The position numbers were made by a program, and so were the translations under genes. This document shows positions 1-13,232 of a DNA stretch of 64,000 nt, in pieces. Where the stretch lies: NCBI RefSeq assembly GCF_030818075.1, contig NZ_JAUSZZ010000001.1, positions 434,001 to 498,000 of the forward strand. The letters run 5' to 3'. The notes under the pieces are model-generated. The model was not told the DNA's origin and did no database searches. It saw only the letters and a list, made by a program, of their open reading frames with translations. Numbering within the stretch: the stretch's first letter is position 1; each line of letters opens with the position of its first letter. The DNA comes from Microbacterium proteolyticum (GTDB lineage: Bacteria; Actinomycetota; Actinomycetes; Actinomycetales; Microbacteriaceae).

Positions 1-2
1 GT

Positions 3-995
3 GTGACGCGGATGCTGACCACCACGGCAGACGGCCCGATCGAACTGCACCTCGACGGGCCCGACGGGCAGTGGCTGCTGCCCGCGCACCACGTGGTGCT
101 GGCCACCGGCATCGAAGGGGCCGGAGGTCGCCACCTCCCCGCCCTCCTCGACGGTCTCCCCGCCGAACGGGTGCACCACACGCACGACGACATCGACTTC
201 GACTCTCTCGCGGACCTGCGGATCGGCATCCTCGGCGCGGGGACGGGCGCTTTCGACAACGCCGCGACAGCCCTCGAACACGGCGCGGCGAGCGTCGACG
301 TGCACATGCGCCGCCCCGCGATGCCGCAGGTGAGCCCCTACCGGTGGATGGAGTTCGCCGGCCTCATCGAGAACTACGGCTCCTTCGCCGACGCGCAGAA
401 GTGGGCGTTCAACGTGCACCTGTCGGCGGTCGACCAGCCCGCGACGCAGAATGCCCTGTGGCGCGCGCACGCCTTCGACGGCTTCCGCTTCCTCACGTCG
501 TCTCCGTGGGAGCGCGTCGAGTGGACGGGCACCGACATCGCGGTCACCACGCCGCACGGCATCCATCGTTACGACGTGGTGTTCGCGGCGACGGGGATCG
601 TCGCCGATCTCGCGCGCCGACCCGAGCTCGCCGCGGTGGCACCGGATGCCGTGCTGTGGAGCGACCGGCTGACGCCCGAGGCCGTCGCACAGAACCCCGG
701 TCTGGCCGCCTTCCCCTATCTCGACGACGACTTCGGTCTGGTCAGCCGGAGCGCGCCCGAGCGATCGGCACTGTCGCGCATCCACATGTTCAACCACGGC
801 GCGCGCATCAGCCAGGGGATGCTGGGCCATCAGATCCCCGGGCTCGTCGGCGGCGCGACCAAGCTCGCCGCGGCGCTGTCACGGCGCCTGTTCGAGCGCG
901 ACAGCGACGCCCTGCTGGCGGAGTACCTCGCGTACGACGTGCCCGTCGGGGTGCACATCGGCCGCCGCGCGGCAGCGCCTCTTCCCGTGACCTGA
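3..995 (+). CDS. Flavin-dependent monooxygenase/oxidoreductase, C-terminal part (5' end outside window)
   Basis: The reading frame is open to the window edge and begins inside a domain, so the true start and the N-terminal FAD-binding motif lie upstream. About 330 residues are visible. An early 'VVLATG' strand and a later GILGAGTGAFDNAATAL glycine-rich NAD(P)-binding motif (roughly residues 74-90) are followed by a second 'VVFAATGI' motif, the layout of flavin-containing monooxygenases and related class B oxidoreductases. The substrate cannot be told. It ends 292 bp before the PEP synthase regulator gene and looks unrelated to it. Family assignment is inference from motifs. Confidence 0.72.
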   Translation: MTRMLTTTADGPIELHLDGPDGQWLLPAHHVVLATGIEGAGGRHLPALLDGLPAERVHHTHDDIDFDSLADLRIGILGAGTGAFDNAATALEHGAASVDVHMRRPAMPQVSPYRWMEFAGLIENYGSFADAQKWAFNVHLSAVDQPATQNALWRAHAFDGFRFLTSSPWERVEWTGTDIAVTTPHGIHRYDVVFAATGIVADLARRPELAAVAPDAVLWSDRLTPEAVAQNPGLAAFPYLDDDFGLVSRSAPERSALSRIHMFNHGARISQGMLGHQIPGLVGGATKLAAALSRRLFERDSDALLAEYLAYDVPVGVHIGRRAAAPLPVT

Positions 996-1287
996 GGAAC
1001 ACGACGCAGGAGTTCCGGGCTCCAGCCCCAGCGGCCTGCGGCCCGCGAGATCTCCCGCGTTGCGCCCGGCCGGGCTCCCTCGAGCCGACGAGCCCCGGAC
1101 ACTCGACGACCTCGTGCCGTGCAGGGCTGCCGTGGCCCCCGAGCCGGAGTCGCGCCCGCGCGAGCCTCCGGACCCGCGTCGGCGGTGGCGTCTGCGAGGT
1201 CGAGTCACTTAGCACACGGGAAAGAAACGCGCTTCTTTCGGTCATAGTGTTCTGAACGACCGGCCATCCTTGCCCTAGCGTCAACGC
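996..1287 (+). other. Intergenic region with a small hairpin
   Basis: No gene is supported here. A short hairpin at 1220-1239 has arms gaaagaa and ttctttc around a 6-nt loop and lies 48 bp before the next start codon. It could be an operator or part of the leader of the PEP synthase regulator gene. No clear Shine-Dalgarno precedes the ATG at 1288, so a leaderless transcript is possible. Confidence 0.35.
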
Positions 1288-2178
1288 ATGGTCTCGCCCT
1301 CCGGCGCTTCAGCCGCGCTCACGCCCGCCGTTCCCCCCGCCCCGCGGGCGGACGTGCGTGCGGTGTTCTTCGTGTCCGACAGCACCGGGATCACGGCCGA
1401 GACCCTGGGCAGCGCACTGCTCGCGAACTTCCCGGGCGCCCGCTTCGAGCGCCACACCGTGCCGTTCCTCGGCAGCGTCACCGCCGTGGACGCGGTGGTC
1501 GCCCGCCTCGAGCGCGCCACCGCGGCCGGCGCGGCCCCGATCGTCTTCGCGACGGTGAAGGATGCCGGCATCCGCGCCTGTCTCGCCGACGCCGCCGCGG
1601 TGGTCATCGACCTGCTGGCCGGCCACCTGACCGAGCTCGAGGCCGAGCTCGGCGCCACCGCCGAGACCCGCGCCGGGCAGTATCACGGGCTCGGCGACCT
1701 CGAGCAGTACTTCCGCCGCATGCGGGCCGTGGAGTTCGCGATCGAGCACGACGACGGCCAGAGCGGGCGCGACCTCGCCAGCGCCGACGTCATCATCGTC
1801 GCCCCCTCCCGCTGCGGCAAGACCCCGACCACGATGTACCTCGCGCTGCACTACGGGCTGCTCGTGGCGAACTACCCGCTCACCGACGACGACTTCCCCA
1901 CCGAAGGACTGCCCCGCATCGTCGCCCCGCACGCCGACCGCTGCTTCGGGCTGACGACGACCGCCCTGCGCCTCAGCCAGGTGCGTCACGAAGCGTCGCC
2001 CCCACTCGACGTATTCCAGTCTCGCCCAGTGCACCCTCGAGATCCGCCGGGCCGAAGACCTCTACCGCCGCACCCACATCCCGTTCCTCAGCTCCGCGAC
2101 CCGGAGCGTCGAGGAGATGTCCGCCGTGATCCTGCAGTCCATGAACCTGCGCGACCGACCCCACGAAAGGCCCACACC

Positions 2179-2182
<4 letters not shown>
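1288..2182 (+). pseudogene. ppsR: PEP synthase regulatory protein (kinase/pyrophosphorylase, DUF299/PSRP), interrupted by a +1 frameshift
   Basis: Residues 1-235 carry the PSRP fold: an N-terminal [12 protein letters not shown] motif and a P-loop-like [14 protein letters not shown] is a bifunctional kinase/phosphorylase acting on the threonine beside the catalytic histidine of PEP synthase. After Val-Arg-His-Glu (codon 1990-1992) the frame fails, but the next frame gives RRPHSTYSS and then a normal PSRP C-terminus ([21 protein letters not shown]) ending at a TGA at 2180-2182. One extra base, most simply the G at 1993, explains this; the C5 run at 1999-2003 is an alternative. Repaired, the stop overlaps the ppsA start as ATGA. 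Left as is, the frame runs into ppsA as an artificial 1102-residue fusion. Whether it is an assembly error or a real lesion cannot be told. Confidence 0.88.
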
Positions 2183-4596
<2,414 letters not shown>

Positions 4597-4685
4597 CAGC
4601 GGGCGGCGCGGCCGCGACGAGGGGTGACCCCGTCGTGGGCGCGCCGCCCGGGAACACGGCGGCTTCGGACGGCGACCGCCCGTCA

Positions 4686-4722
4686 GCGAGGCCCGCCCCG
4701 CCGAGGGCGGGACGGGCCTCGC
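4686..4722. terminator. Hairpin terminator between convergent genes
   Basis: Seventeen-base arms with one mismatch surround a GAG loop, beginning gcgaggcccg and ending cgggcctcgc. It sits between the ppsA stop and the stop of the facing SnoaL-like gene. There is no T tract, as is common in high-GC actinobacteria, so it could serve both directions. Confidence 0.65.
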
Positions 4723-4749
4723 GCGCACTCCGCGCTCGAGATTCCGTGG

Positions 4750-5190
4750 TCAGTGAGAAGGAACGTCTCCCTGCTGCCAGAGCGGAGTGAGGGTCACTCG
4801 CCGGAAGAGCCAGGTGTCGCCGTCGCGGACGATCTCGGCGTCGTATCGCGCGACCGCGATCCACGCGGCCTTCCCGGCCTCCTCGGGGTAGATGTGGGCC
4901 GCGTGGAGGTTGGCGGTCACGGTCATCCGTCCGCCGTCCTGCACGGCGAGCACATTCGTGATCATGTGGTGGGTGCAGGCGAACCGGCCGAGGTTCACCT
5001 CCGTCTCGGCCGCGAGCCGGTCGCGCGGGACGGGGTCGCCCCACGGCAGCCGGAGCTGACCGTCGGCGCTGTAGAGGCTCTGATACCCCTGCCAGTCCTT
5101 GCTGTCGAGCGCGTGCGCGAACTCGCTGAACCGGTGCCCGGCGATGACCGAGGCGATCTCGGCCTCGCTGAGCGACATGGACGCTGTCAT
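4750..5190 (-). CDS. SnoaL/NTF2-like domain protein
   Basis: A 146-residue protein of the nuclear-transport-factor-2 fold (SnoaL-like). Members are small cone-shaped proteins acting as isomerases, dehydratases, cyclases or dioxygenase small subunits. Visible are the N-terminal helix FSEFAHALDSKDWQGYQSLY, the HHMITN motif and the closing strands WLFRRVTLTPLW, typical of the family. The start at 5190 is chosen because GAAGGAG lies just upstream; the longer open frame to 5277 has no ribosome site and overlaps the MFS gene. It follows the MFS gene on the same strand by 76 bp and may be co-transcribed. The substrate is unknown. Confidence 0.75.
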   Translation of the reverse strand: MTASMSLSEAEIASVIAGHRFSEFAHALDSKDWQGYQSLYSADGQLRLPWGDPVPRDRLAAETEVNLGRFACTHHMITNVLAVQDGGRMTVTANLHAAHIYPEEAGKAAWIAVARYDAEIVRDGDTWLFRRVTLTPLWQQGDVPSH

Positions 5191-5266
5191 TCGGTCTCCT
5201 TCTTCTTTTCGTGCTGGGGGGCCGCACCCGTCGGCAGCCGCCCGGACCCGGGGGTGGTCGCGACGG

Positions 5267-6514
5267 TCACCGGGCATCCCCCGTCAGGGGACGTTGACCG
5301 CGCAGGAAAGCGGCGACGAGGCCGCCGAGGACGATTCCGAAGACGCCGATGATCCCCACCGCTGCGGCGAGGGAGCCCGTGGCCGCGGCGAGCGCGGCGA
5401 CCACGAGGGGGCAGATGAACTCGCCGAGGAAGAGCGAGGAAGTCCACACTCCGCTCGCCCGGCCACGCAGCTCGAAAGGGATGCCCGAGATCGCCCACGT
5501 GATGAGGGTCGGCAGCAGGAGCCCTCCGCCGAATCCGGCCACCACCGCACCGACCATCAGCAGGGGAACACCACCGGCGACCATGACGACGACGTACCCG
5601 ATACCGGTCAGCCCCAACGACGCCGAGAGCAGGACGCGCACCCCCAGCCGCGCGAGCGGCTGGAAGAGGAACGAGCCGGCGGCCGTTGCGAGGGAGGCGA
5701 GGGCGGCGAGGCTCCCGAGGGTCGCCGTCGCCGTGACGCCACGCTCGGCGAGCAGGAACGACAGCTCGACGATGAGCGCGTAGAAGAGCACTCCTGCGGC
5801 GAACGACACGACGACCGGAAGGAGGAGGGGCCGCCACTGCATCGGCGCCAGACGCTCCGCCTTCTGCTCACGTCCGTCGTCGTTCTGCCGGATGGGCCAG
5901 ATGACGACGATGGCGGCCACGGCGATGATCGCGCTGACCGCGTAGAGCCAGAACGGCGCGCGCCACCCGGAGGCGCCCAGCGCACCGCCGAGGGCGAGGA
6001 GGACCGTCGCGGCGATGGTGGTGACGGCGGCCTGCAGCCCGAGATAGCGGGCGCGCCGGGCCCCGAAGAAGTAGTCCGCGATGGATGCCGTGCAGCAGAC
6101 CATGATGAACGCCTCGGCGACGCCGACCAGCGCGCGAGAAGCGAGGACGCCGATCAACGAGTCGAGCCAGAGGGGCGCCGTCCCCACGACGGCGTAGCCG
6201 AACAGGGCGACGACGAGCACGCGCTTGCGGCCCCAGCGATCTGCCAGGCTTCCCGCGAGGGGCGCCAACAGGGCGATGAACAGCGCCGGGACGGTCAGGG
6301 TCAGGGGGACCAGGACCGTCGAACCGGGCACGGCGGCGAACTCCGCGGCCATCGCGGGGAGGACCGGGGCGAGCAGGACGGCCCCCAGAACCGAGAGGCA
6401 ACTCCCCGCCAGAAGCAGGGTGATCTCTCGGAACCCGGCGGGTCGTCCGGTGACCGGGTTGACGCGGGCTTGGTCGCGAACGAGGGCGGTGCTCTCGGTG
6501 GTGATGTTCGTCAT
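5267..6514 (-). CDS. MFS transporter, DHA1-like (12-TM)
   Basis: A 415-residue inner-membrane carrier with about twelve hydrophobic segments. The MFS motif A appears after TM2 as GSLADRWGRKRVL, and a second signature PLARLGVRVLL sits in the second half. Start 6514 has CAGGAG at a good distance; the longer open frame to 6670 runs across the divergent control region and is rejected. It faces a TetR regulator across about 180 bp, the usual layout for an efflux pump controlled by a drug- or metabolite-sensing repressor. Direction of transport and substrate are inference. Confidence 0.85.
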   Translation of the reverse strand: MTNITTESTALVRDQARVNPVTGRPAGFREITLLLAGSCLSVLGAVLLAPVLPAMAAEFAAVPGSTVLVPLTLTVPALFIALLAPLAGSLADRWGRKRVLVVALFGYAVVGTAPLWLDSLIGVLASRALVGVAEAFIMVCCTASIADYFFGARRARYLGLQAAVTTIAATVLLALGGALGASGWRAPFWLYAVSAIIAVAAIVVIWPIRQNDDGREQKAERLAPMQWRPLLLPVVVSFAAGVLFYALIVELSFLLAERGVTATATLGSLAALASLATAAGSFLFQPLARLGVRVLLSASLGLTGIGYVVVMVAGGVPLLMVGAVVAGFGGGLLLPTLITWAISGIPFELRGRASGVWTSSLFLGEFICPLVVAALAAATGSLAAAVGIIGVFGIVLGGLVAAFLRGQRPLTGDAR

Positions 6515-6660
6515 CGAACTCTCCTGTACGGATCCGTGGACATGAGACCGGACGCATCGTCGGGACGGCGCGTCCGATGAATGCGAGCCAATGCTCACAT
6601 GACTGCGGGTCAGAGGTCGATACTCCCGTCGACCGTCCGATCTATCGCGGTCATAAACGC

Positions 6661-6672
6661 GAGTGATCACTC
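6661..6672. promoter_or_regulatory. Perfect 12-bp palindrome, candidate TetR operator
   Basis: gagtgatcactc is a perfect palindrome 25 bp before the TetR start and inside the divergent MFS/TetR control region. Position and symmetry fit autoregulation and control of the pump gene. Confidence 0.55.
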
Positions 6673-6697
6673 ACGTCGCAGCGGCTATCCTCGAGGG

Positions 6698-7378
6698 ATG
6701 ACGTCGGCACCGCGGGCGCACCCACGACCCCAGCAGGCCCGCAGCCGGCAGACGGAGCACCGGATCCTCGCCGCGGCGATACGCGTGCTGGGCGAGGCCG
6801 GCGCGGAAGGACTCACGACCAGCAGCGTGAGCGCCGCAGCAGGCGTCTCCGTGGGCAGCCTCTACCGCCGGTTCGGCGACAAGCAACGCCTGCTGCTGGC
6901 CACGCAGCGCGAGCTCCTCCGAGAGGTGGAGGGTCGACTCGTGGATTCGGTCGTGGAGATGGCGCCCGAGGTCGCCGAGGACCCGCGCGCCACCATCCGG
7001 TACATGACCATCGCGATGGGCCGGGGATTCCAGCTCAATCCCGACGCTCTGCGCGCGATCATGCTCGTGGGGCTGAGCGATGCGACCGTCTTCGAAGCCG
7101 GCCGCCATCTGAGCCTGCGCGCCCGCCGCCTGTTCGCCACCTCCGTGCTGCGTCATCGCGACGTCATCCGCCACCCGGACCCCGTCGCCGCCGTCGACTT
7201 CGCGTACCGCCTCGTGCACTCGTCGTGCGCTCACCGGCTCCTCGAGGGGGAGTTCCTGGACTCTCCCGCCCCGGACACCTGGGAGAGGATGCTCGACGAG
7301 CTCTCGACCGTGAACGTCGACTACCTCGTGGGGCGGGAATCCGAAGACAGGGCCGGAAGCCGAGATCTTTCCGTTTGA
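6698..7378 (+). CDS. TetR/AcrR family transcriptional regulator
   Basis: A 226-residue regulator. The N-terminal DNA-binding domain includes RILAAAIRVLGEAGAEGLTT and the recognition helix region VSAAAGVSVGSLYRRFGDKQ; the C-terminal part is the variable ligand-binding helical domain. The start at 6698 follows a gagg sequence; the longer frame from 6581 reads through the operator region and is not used. It is divergent from the MFS/SnoaL genes and likely represses them and itself through the 6661-6672 palindrome. The stop codon overlaps the -35 box of the next operon. Confidence 0.88.
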   Translation: MTSAPRAHPRPQQARSRQTEHRILAAAIRVLGEAGAEGLTTSSVSAAAGVSVGSLYRRFGDKQRLLLATQRELLREVEGRLVDSVVEMAPEVAEDPRATIRYMTIAMGRGFQLNPDALRAIMLVGLSDATVFEAGRHLSLRARRLFATSVLRHRDVIRHPDPVAAVDFAYRLVHSSCAHRLLEGEFLDSPAPDTWERMLDELSTVNVDYLVGRESEDRAGSRDLSV

Positions 7379-7402
7379 CAGCGGCGCGACCGGGTGTAAT
7401 GT
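7375..7402 (+). promoter_or_regulatory. Sigma-70-type promoter of the bgl operon
   Basis: TTGACA (7375-7380) and TAATGT (7397-7402) are separated by 16 bp, just ahead of the antiterminator leader. The -35 box overlaps the stop of the TetR gene. Confidence 0.65.
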
Positions 7403-7431
7403 GACCTCAGCATCTTCGTGATGCGAGCACT

Positions 7432-7463
7432 GGTATGTAACTCGTTTCGAGCGAGGCAAGGCC
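7432..7463 (+). promoter_or_regulatory. RAT: BglG/LicT-type ribonucleic antiterminator site
   Basis: The leader contains GGTATGTAACT, then CGTTTCGAGCG, then AGGCAAGGCC, which fits the conserved RAT pattern GG..TGT.ACT....AGGCAA.ACC. Its 3' end shares bases 7458-7463 with the left arm of the following terminator, so the two structures exclude each other. The operon itself encodes a BglG-type RNA-binding protein, which would stabilise the RAT when the sugar is present. Confidence 0.85.
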
Positions 7464-7506
7464 TGAGCTTCGACCAACACCGTTGGTCAGAGTTCGGGCC
7501 TTTTTT
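7458..7506 (+). terminator. Leader terminator controlled by the RAT
   Basis: A long imperfect stem runs from aaggcc (7458) through CCAAC/GTTGG around an ACC loop to ggcctt, followed by six T residues (7501-7506). This is one of the few textbook T-tract terminators in the window and lies 49 bp before the first gene of the bgl operon. Confidence 0.88.
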
Positions 7507-7554
7507 GTTGCCTTTTTTCCGCGAGTTCGATGACGAACGACAAGGAGTACGGTC

Positions 7555-10940
<3,386 letters not shown>

Positions 10941-11022
10941 CAATGGGGGGTGGGGCCCACCGGCACCACCCCCCACCGCGTCGCCCGCCCCGCGGCCCGC
11001 CGCGGCATCCAAGGAAGATGCA

Positions 11023-11874
11023 ATGGAGATCATCCGGGTTCTGAACAACAACGCCGCCATCGTGCGCGGCGACGACGATGTCGAGATCGTCGTCCTCGGC
11101 AAGGGCATCGCTCACGGGAGGAAGCGCGGCGAGCGCCTCGACGACACCACCGTCATCGACCAGGTCTTCCGGCCCGACTCCCGGCATCCGGTCGAGCGGA
11201 TCGCCGCCTACCTGTCGGACATCCCCCTCGACGTCGTGCGGTGCGCCGCCCTCGTCGCCGAGCGCGCCCACGACCGGTTGGGGATCCGCGTGTCGCAGGC
11301 GCTCATCCTCCCCCTCGCCGATCACCTGGCGTTCGCCATCGATCGGGTGCGCCAGGGGATCGAGATGGACTACCCCCTGCGCTGGGAGGTGTCGCAGCTG
11401 TATCCCCGCGAGGTGGCGGTCGGGCGAGAGGCGGTGGATCTCGCCGCCGCACGCCTGGGCGCCGTGCTGCCGGCCGACGAAGCGATCTCGTTCGCGCTGC
11501 ATTTCGTCAACGCCGCGTTCGCGTCGGAGGGCATGGCCCCCACCATCCACATGACCGAACGCATCGGTCGGGTGCTGGAGGTGGTGTCGCAGTCGATGGG
11601 GGTGACCCTGGATGCCGAGTCGATGAACGTCGCGCGTTTCGTCACGCACCTGCGGTACCTCTTCGTGCGTCTGGACGCCGACGCGCTGTTCGACGACCCT
11701 TCCGCCGAGTTGCTCAGCGGCATCCGCGCCTCGCATCCCGCCGCCTACGCCTGCGCGCAGCGCGTGCGCTACCTGCTCGAGATGGGCGGGGCCCGCCTCA
11801 CCGAGGACGAGGTGCTCTACCTGGCGCTGCACGTGGCGCGGGTCACCACGCGCGCCGAGACCCGCACGGAGTGA
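11023..11874 (+). CDS. bglG: BglG/LicT-family transcriptional antiterminator
   Basis: A 283-residue regulator: RNA-binding CAT domain at residues 1-56 (IIRVLNNNAAIV, LGKGIAHGRKRG), then two PTS regulation domains (about 65-165 and 172-280) with conserved histidines, including the one in SEGMAPTIHMTERI. EIIB and HPr phosphorylate these domains to set dimerisation; the active dimer binds the RAT and prevents the leader terminator forming. It is the third gene of the operon, an autoregulatory order also known for bglF-bglA-bglG in Corynebacterium glutamicum. An aaggaag site precedes the ATG. Confidence 0.93.
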   Translation: MEIIRVLNNNAAIVRGDDDVEIVVLGKGIAHGRKRGERLDDTTVIDQVFRPDSRHPVERIAAYLSDIPLDVVRCAALVAERAHDRLGIRVSQALILPLADHLAFAIDRVRQGIEMDYPLRWEVSQLYPREVAVGREAVDLAAARLGAVLPADEAISFALHFVNAAFASEGMAPTIHMTERIGRVLEVVSQSMGVTLDAESMNVARFVTHLRYLFVRLDADALFDDPSAELLSGIRASHPAAYACAQRVRYLLEMGGARLTEDEVLYLALHVARVTTRAETRTE

Positions 11875-11902
11875 GGGAGGAGGGCGGCGCGAGACCTCCG
11901 GG

Positions 11903-12346
11903 TCAGGGGGTCGCGACGGTGACGTCGAAGCTCACGCGCTGGCCGTCGGCTCCCGCGATCCACGCCGAGGTCTTGCCCGGCTTCTGAGCGAAGAACGCCG
12001 CGTCGCCGGTCCCGTCGGATGCTTCGAACTGAACGATGCTTTCGTCGTCCGAGCCGCCCGTGCCCGGGAAGGTCCGTCCCTGAGGGGCCTCGAGCACGAC
12101 CAGGAGCGCCTGACCCGGTTCCAGCGTCACCGCACCCGCGGCCAGCTGGCTGGGCGTGGCGATCAGGGGAGCCACGGGTGCGTCGATGACGTCGTCGGGT
12201 GCGGGGACGCCGTCGATGAAGGTGCTGTCGTTCGGCGCGACGGTGTTCTGCAGGGCGCTGACCGCCGTCCCGCCGATGAACCCCACACCGCCGACGAGGA
12301 TGACGCCTGTGGCGATGGTCACCGCGGTGAGGGTTTTGATGTTCAT
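11903..12346 (-). CDS. Small secreted or membrane-anchored hypothetical protein
   Basis: A 147-residue protein not recognised as a known family. It starts with a short basic tip and a hydrophobic segment (residues 6-31, VTIATGVILVGGVGFIGGTAV) that acts as a signal peptide or anchor. The rest is acidic and proline/alanine-rich with a beta-strand-like tail ending SFDVTVATP, perhaps a small immunoglobulin-like or cupredoxin-like extracytoplasmic domain; no cysteines or metal motifs are seen. A ggaagg lies upstream of the start. It faces the bgl operon tail to tail. Confidence 0.6.
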   Translation of the reverse strand: MNIKTLTAVTIATGVILVGGVGFIGGTAVSALQNTVAPNDSTFIDGVPAPDDVIDAPVAPLIATPSQLAAGAVTLEPGQALLVVLEAPQGRTFPGTGGSDDESIVQFEASDGTGDAAFFAQKPGKTSAWIAGADGQRVSFDVTVATP

Positions 12347-12612
12347 GAGGAGAGGCCTTCCAGTGAGACCGCGGCCCGTTCCGGTGAACGGGCGATCATC
12401 GCGGCGTGCACTGTGCTCATGGCCGCGACCGTGCCGCGTCTTTCACGTCTCCCGACATTTTTTCTTCGACGCCTCGCGGCGAAGGCCTCGGCCGGCAGCG
12501 GGCCTCTCGATCCCGTGCACACGCGTGTGATGAATCGTTCCCCAGCGCGGACGACCTCTTCTGCGGCACGATGCGGGCTGCACCGGACCGGAAGACGCGG
12601 AGACGGGCCGGC

Positions 12613-13128
12613 TCAGTCGTGTCGCCCGGCGGACGCGTTCTCGCTCCCGGGGCCCTCCGAGATGTACTCGTCGGTGGCATCCCTCATCGCCATCAGCACC
12701 GCTGAGAACTCAGCGAGGAACGCGGGCGAGTGCCCGGCGAGCATCGTGTCGAGGCGCCGCCCGAGAGGCGCGAAGAACTCGTCGGCGAGCCGCTGGACCT
12801 CGGGTGTCGAGTGCAGTGTCACGACCCGCCGATCCGCCTGCGTGCGGCTGCGGGTTACATGGCCGACCGCTTCGAGCCGGTTCAGAAGGGTCGAGGTGGC
12901 ACCGAAGCTGAGTCCGATCTGGTCGCTCAGTCTCGCCGGCGACAGCGGCGTGCCGCGCTCTTCGGCCCCGAGGATCTCGATCATCGCCGCCGCGTCCGTG
13001 GAGTGCAATCCCGCGTATGCGGCGAAGGCTCGAGCGACCTGCGAATACGTCGCACCGTAGGCGCGGAGTGCGTCCGTGACCGAGTGCGAAACCGGGTCCA
13101 GCGCCTGAGCGGCGTCGTCGTCACCCAT
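12613..13128 (-). CDS. MarR family transcriptional regulator
   Basis: A 171-residue winged-helix regulator. The recognition region LSDQIGLSFGATSTLLNRLEAVGHV and the wing RSRTQADRRVVTLHSTPE (conserved Asp-Arg-Arg) are clear. It is divergent from a DHA2-type MFS gene and very probably represses it. The intergenic near-palindrome at 13170-13187 is a candidate operator. The C-terminal tail (EGPGSENASAGRHD) is non-conserved. On the downstream side about 265 bp separate it from the small secreted protein gene, in which no further gene is seen. Confidence 0.88.
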   Translation of the reverse strand: MGDDDAAQALDPVSHSVTDALRAYGATYSQVARAFAAYAGLHSTDAAAMIEILGAEERGTPLSPARLSDQIGLSFGATSTLLNRLEAVGHVTRSRTQADRRVVTLHSTPEVQRLADEFFAPLGRRLDTMLAGHSPAFLAEFSAVLMAMRDATDEYISEGPGSENASAGRHD

Positions 13129-13169
13129 GAAGCCCCCGTCCCGACGTCCTGCGATCGGACTTGCAGGTT

Positions 13170-13187
13170 ATCACTTCATCAAGTTAT
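13170..13187. promoter_or_regulatory. Near-palindrome, candidate MarR operator
   Basis: The 18-bp atcacttcatcaagttat has 7-base arms with one mismatch around CATC and lies between the divergent MarR and MFS genes in a locally AT-rich stretch. Confidence 0.45.
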
Positions 13188-13232
13188 TCTCCCGAGGAAC
13201 CATTCTACGGTGAAACTATTTGAGGAGTGACA

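Noticed and set aside
12450..12495. T6 tract beside a small hairpin as a terminator
   Set aside because: The T run is on the 5' side of the hairpin on the plus strand and gives A residues on the minus strand, so it is in the wrong place for either flanking gene.
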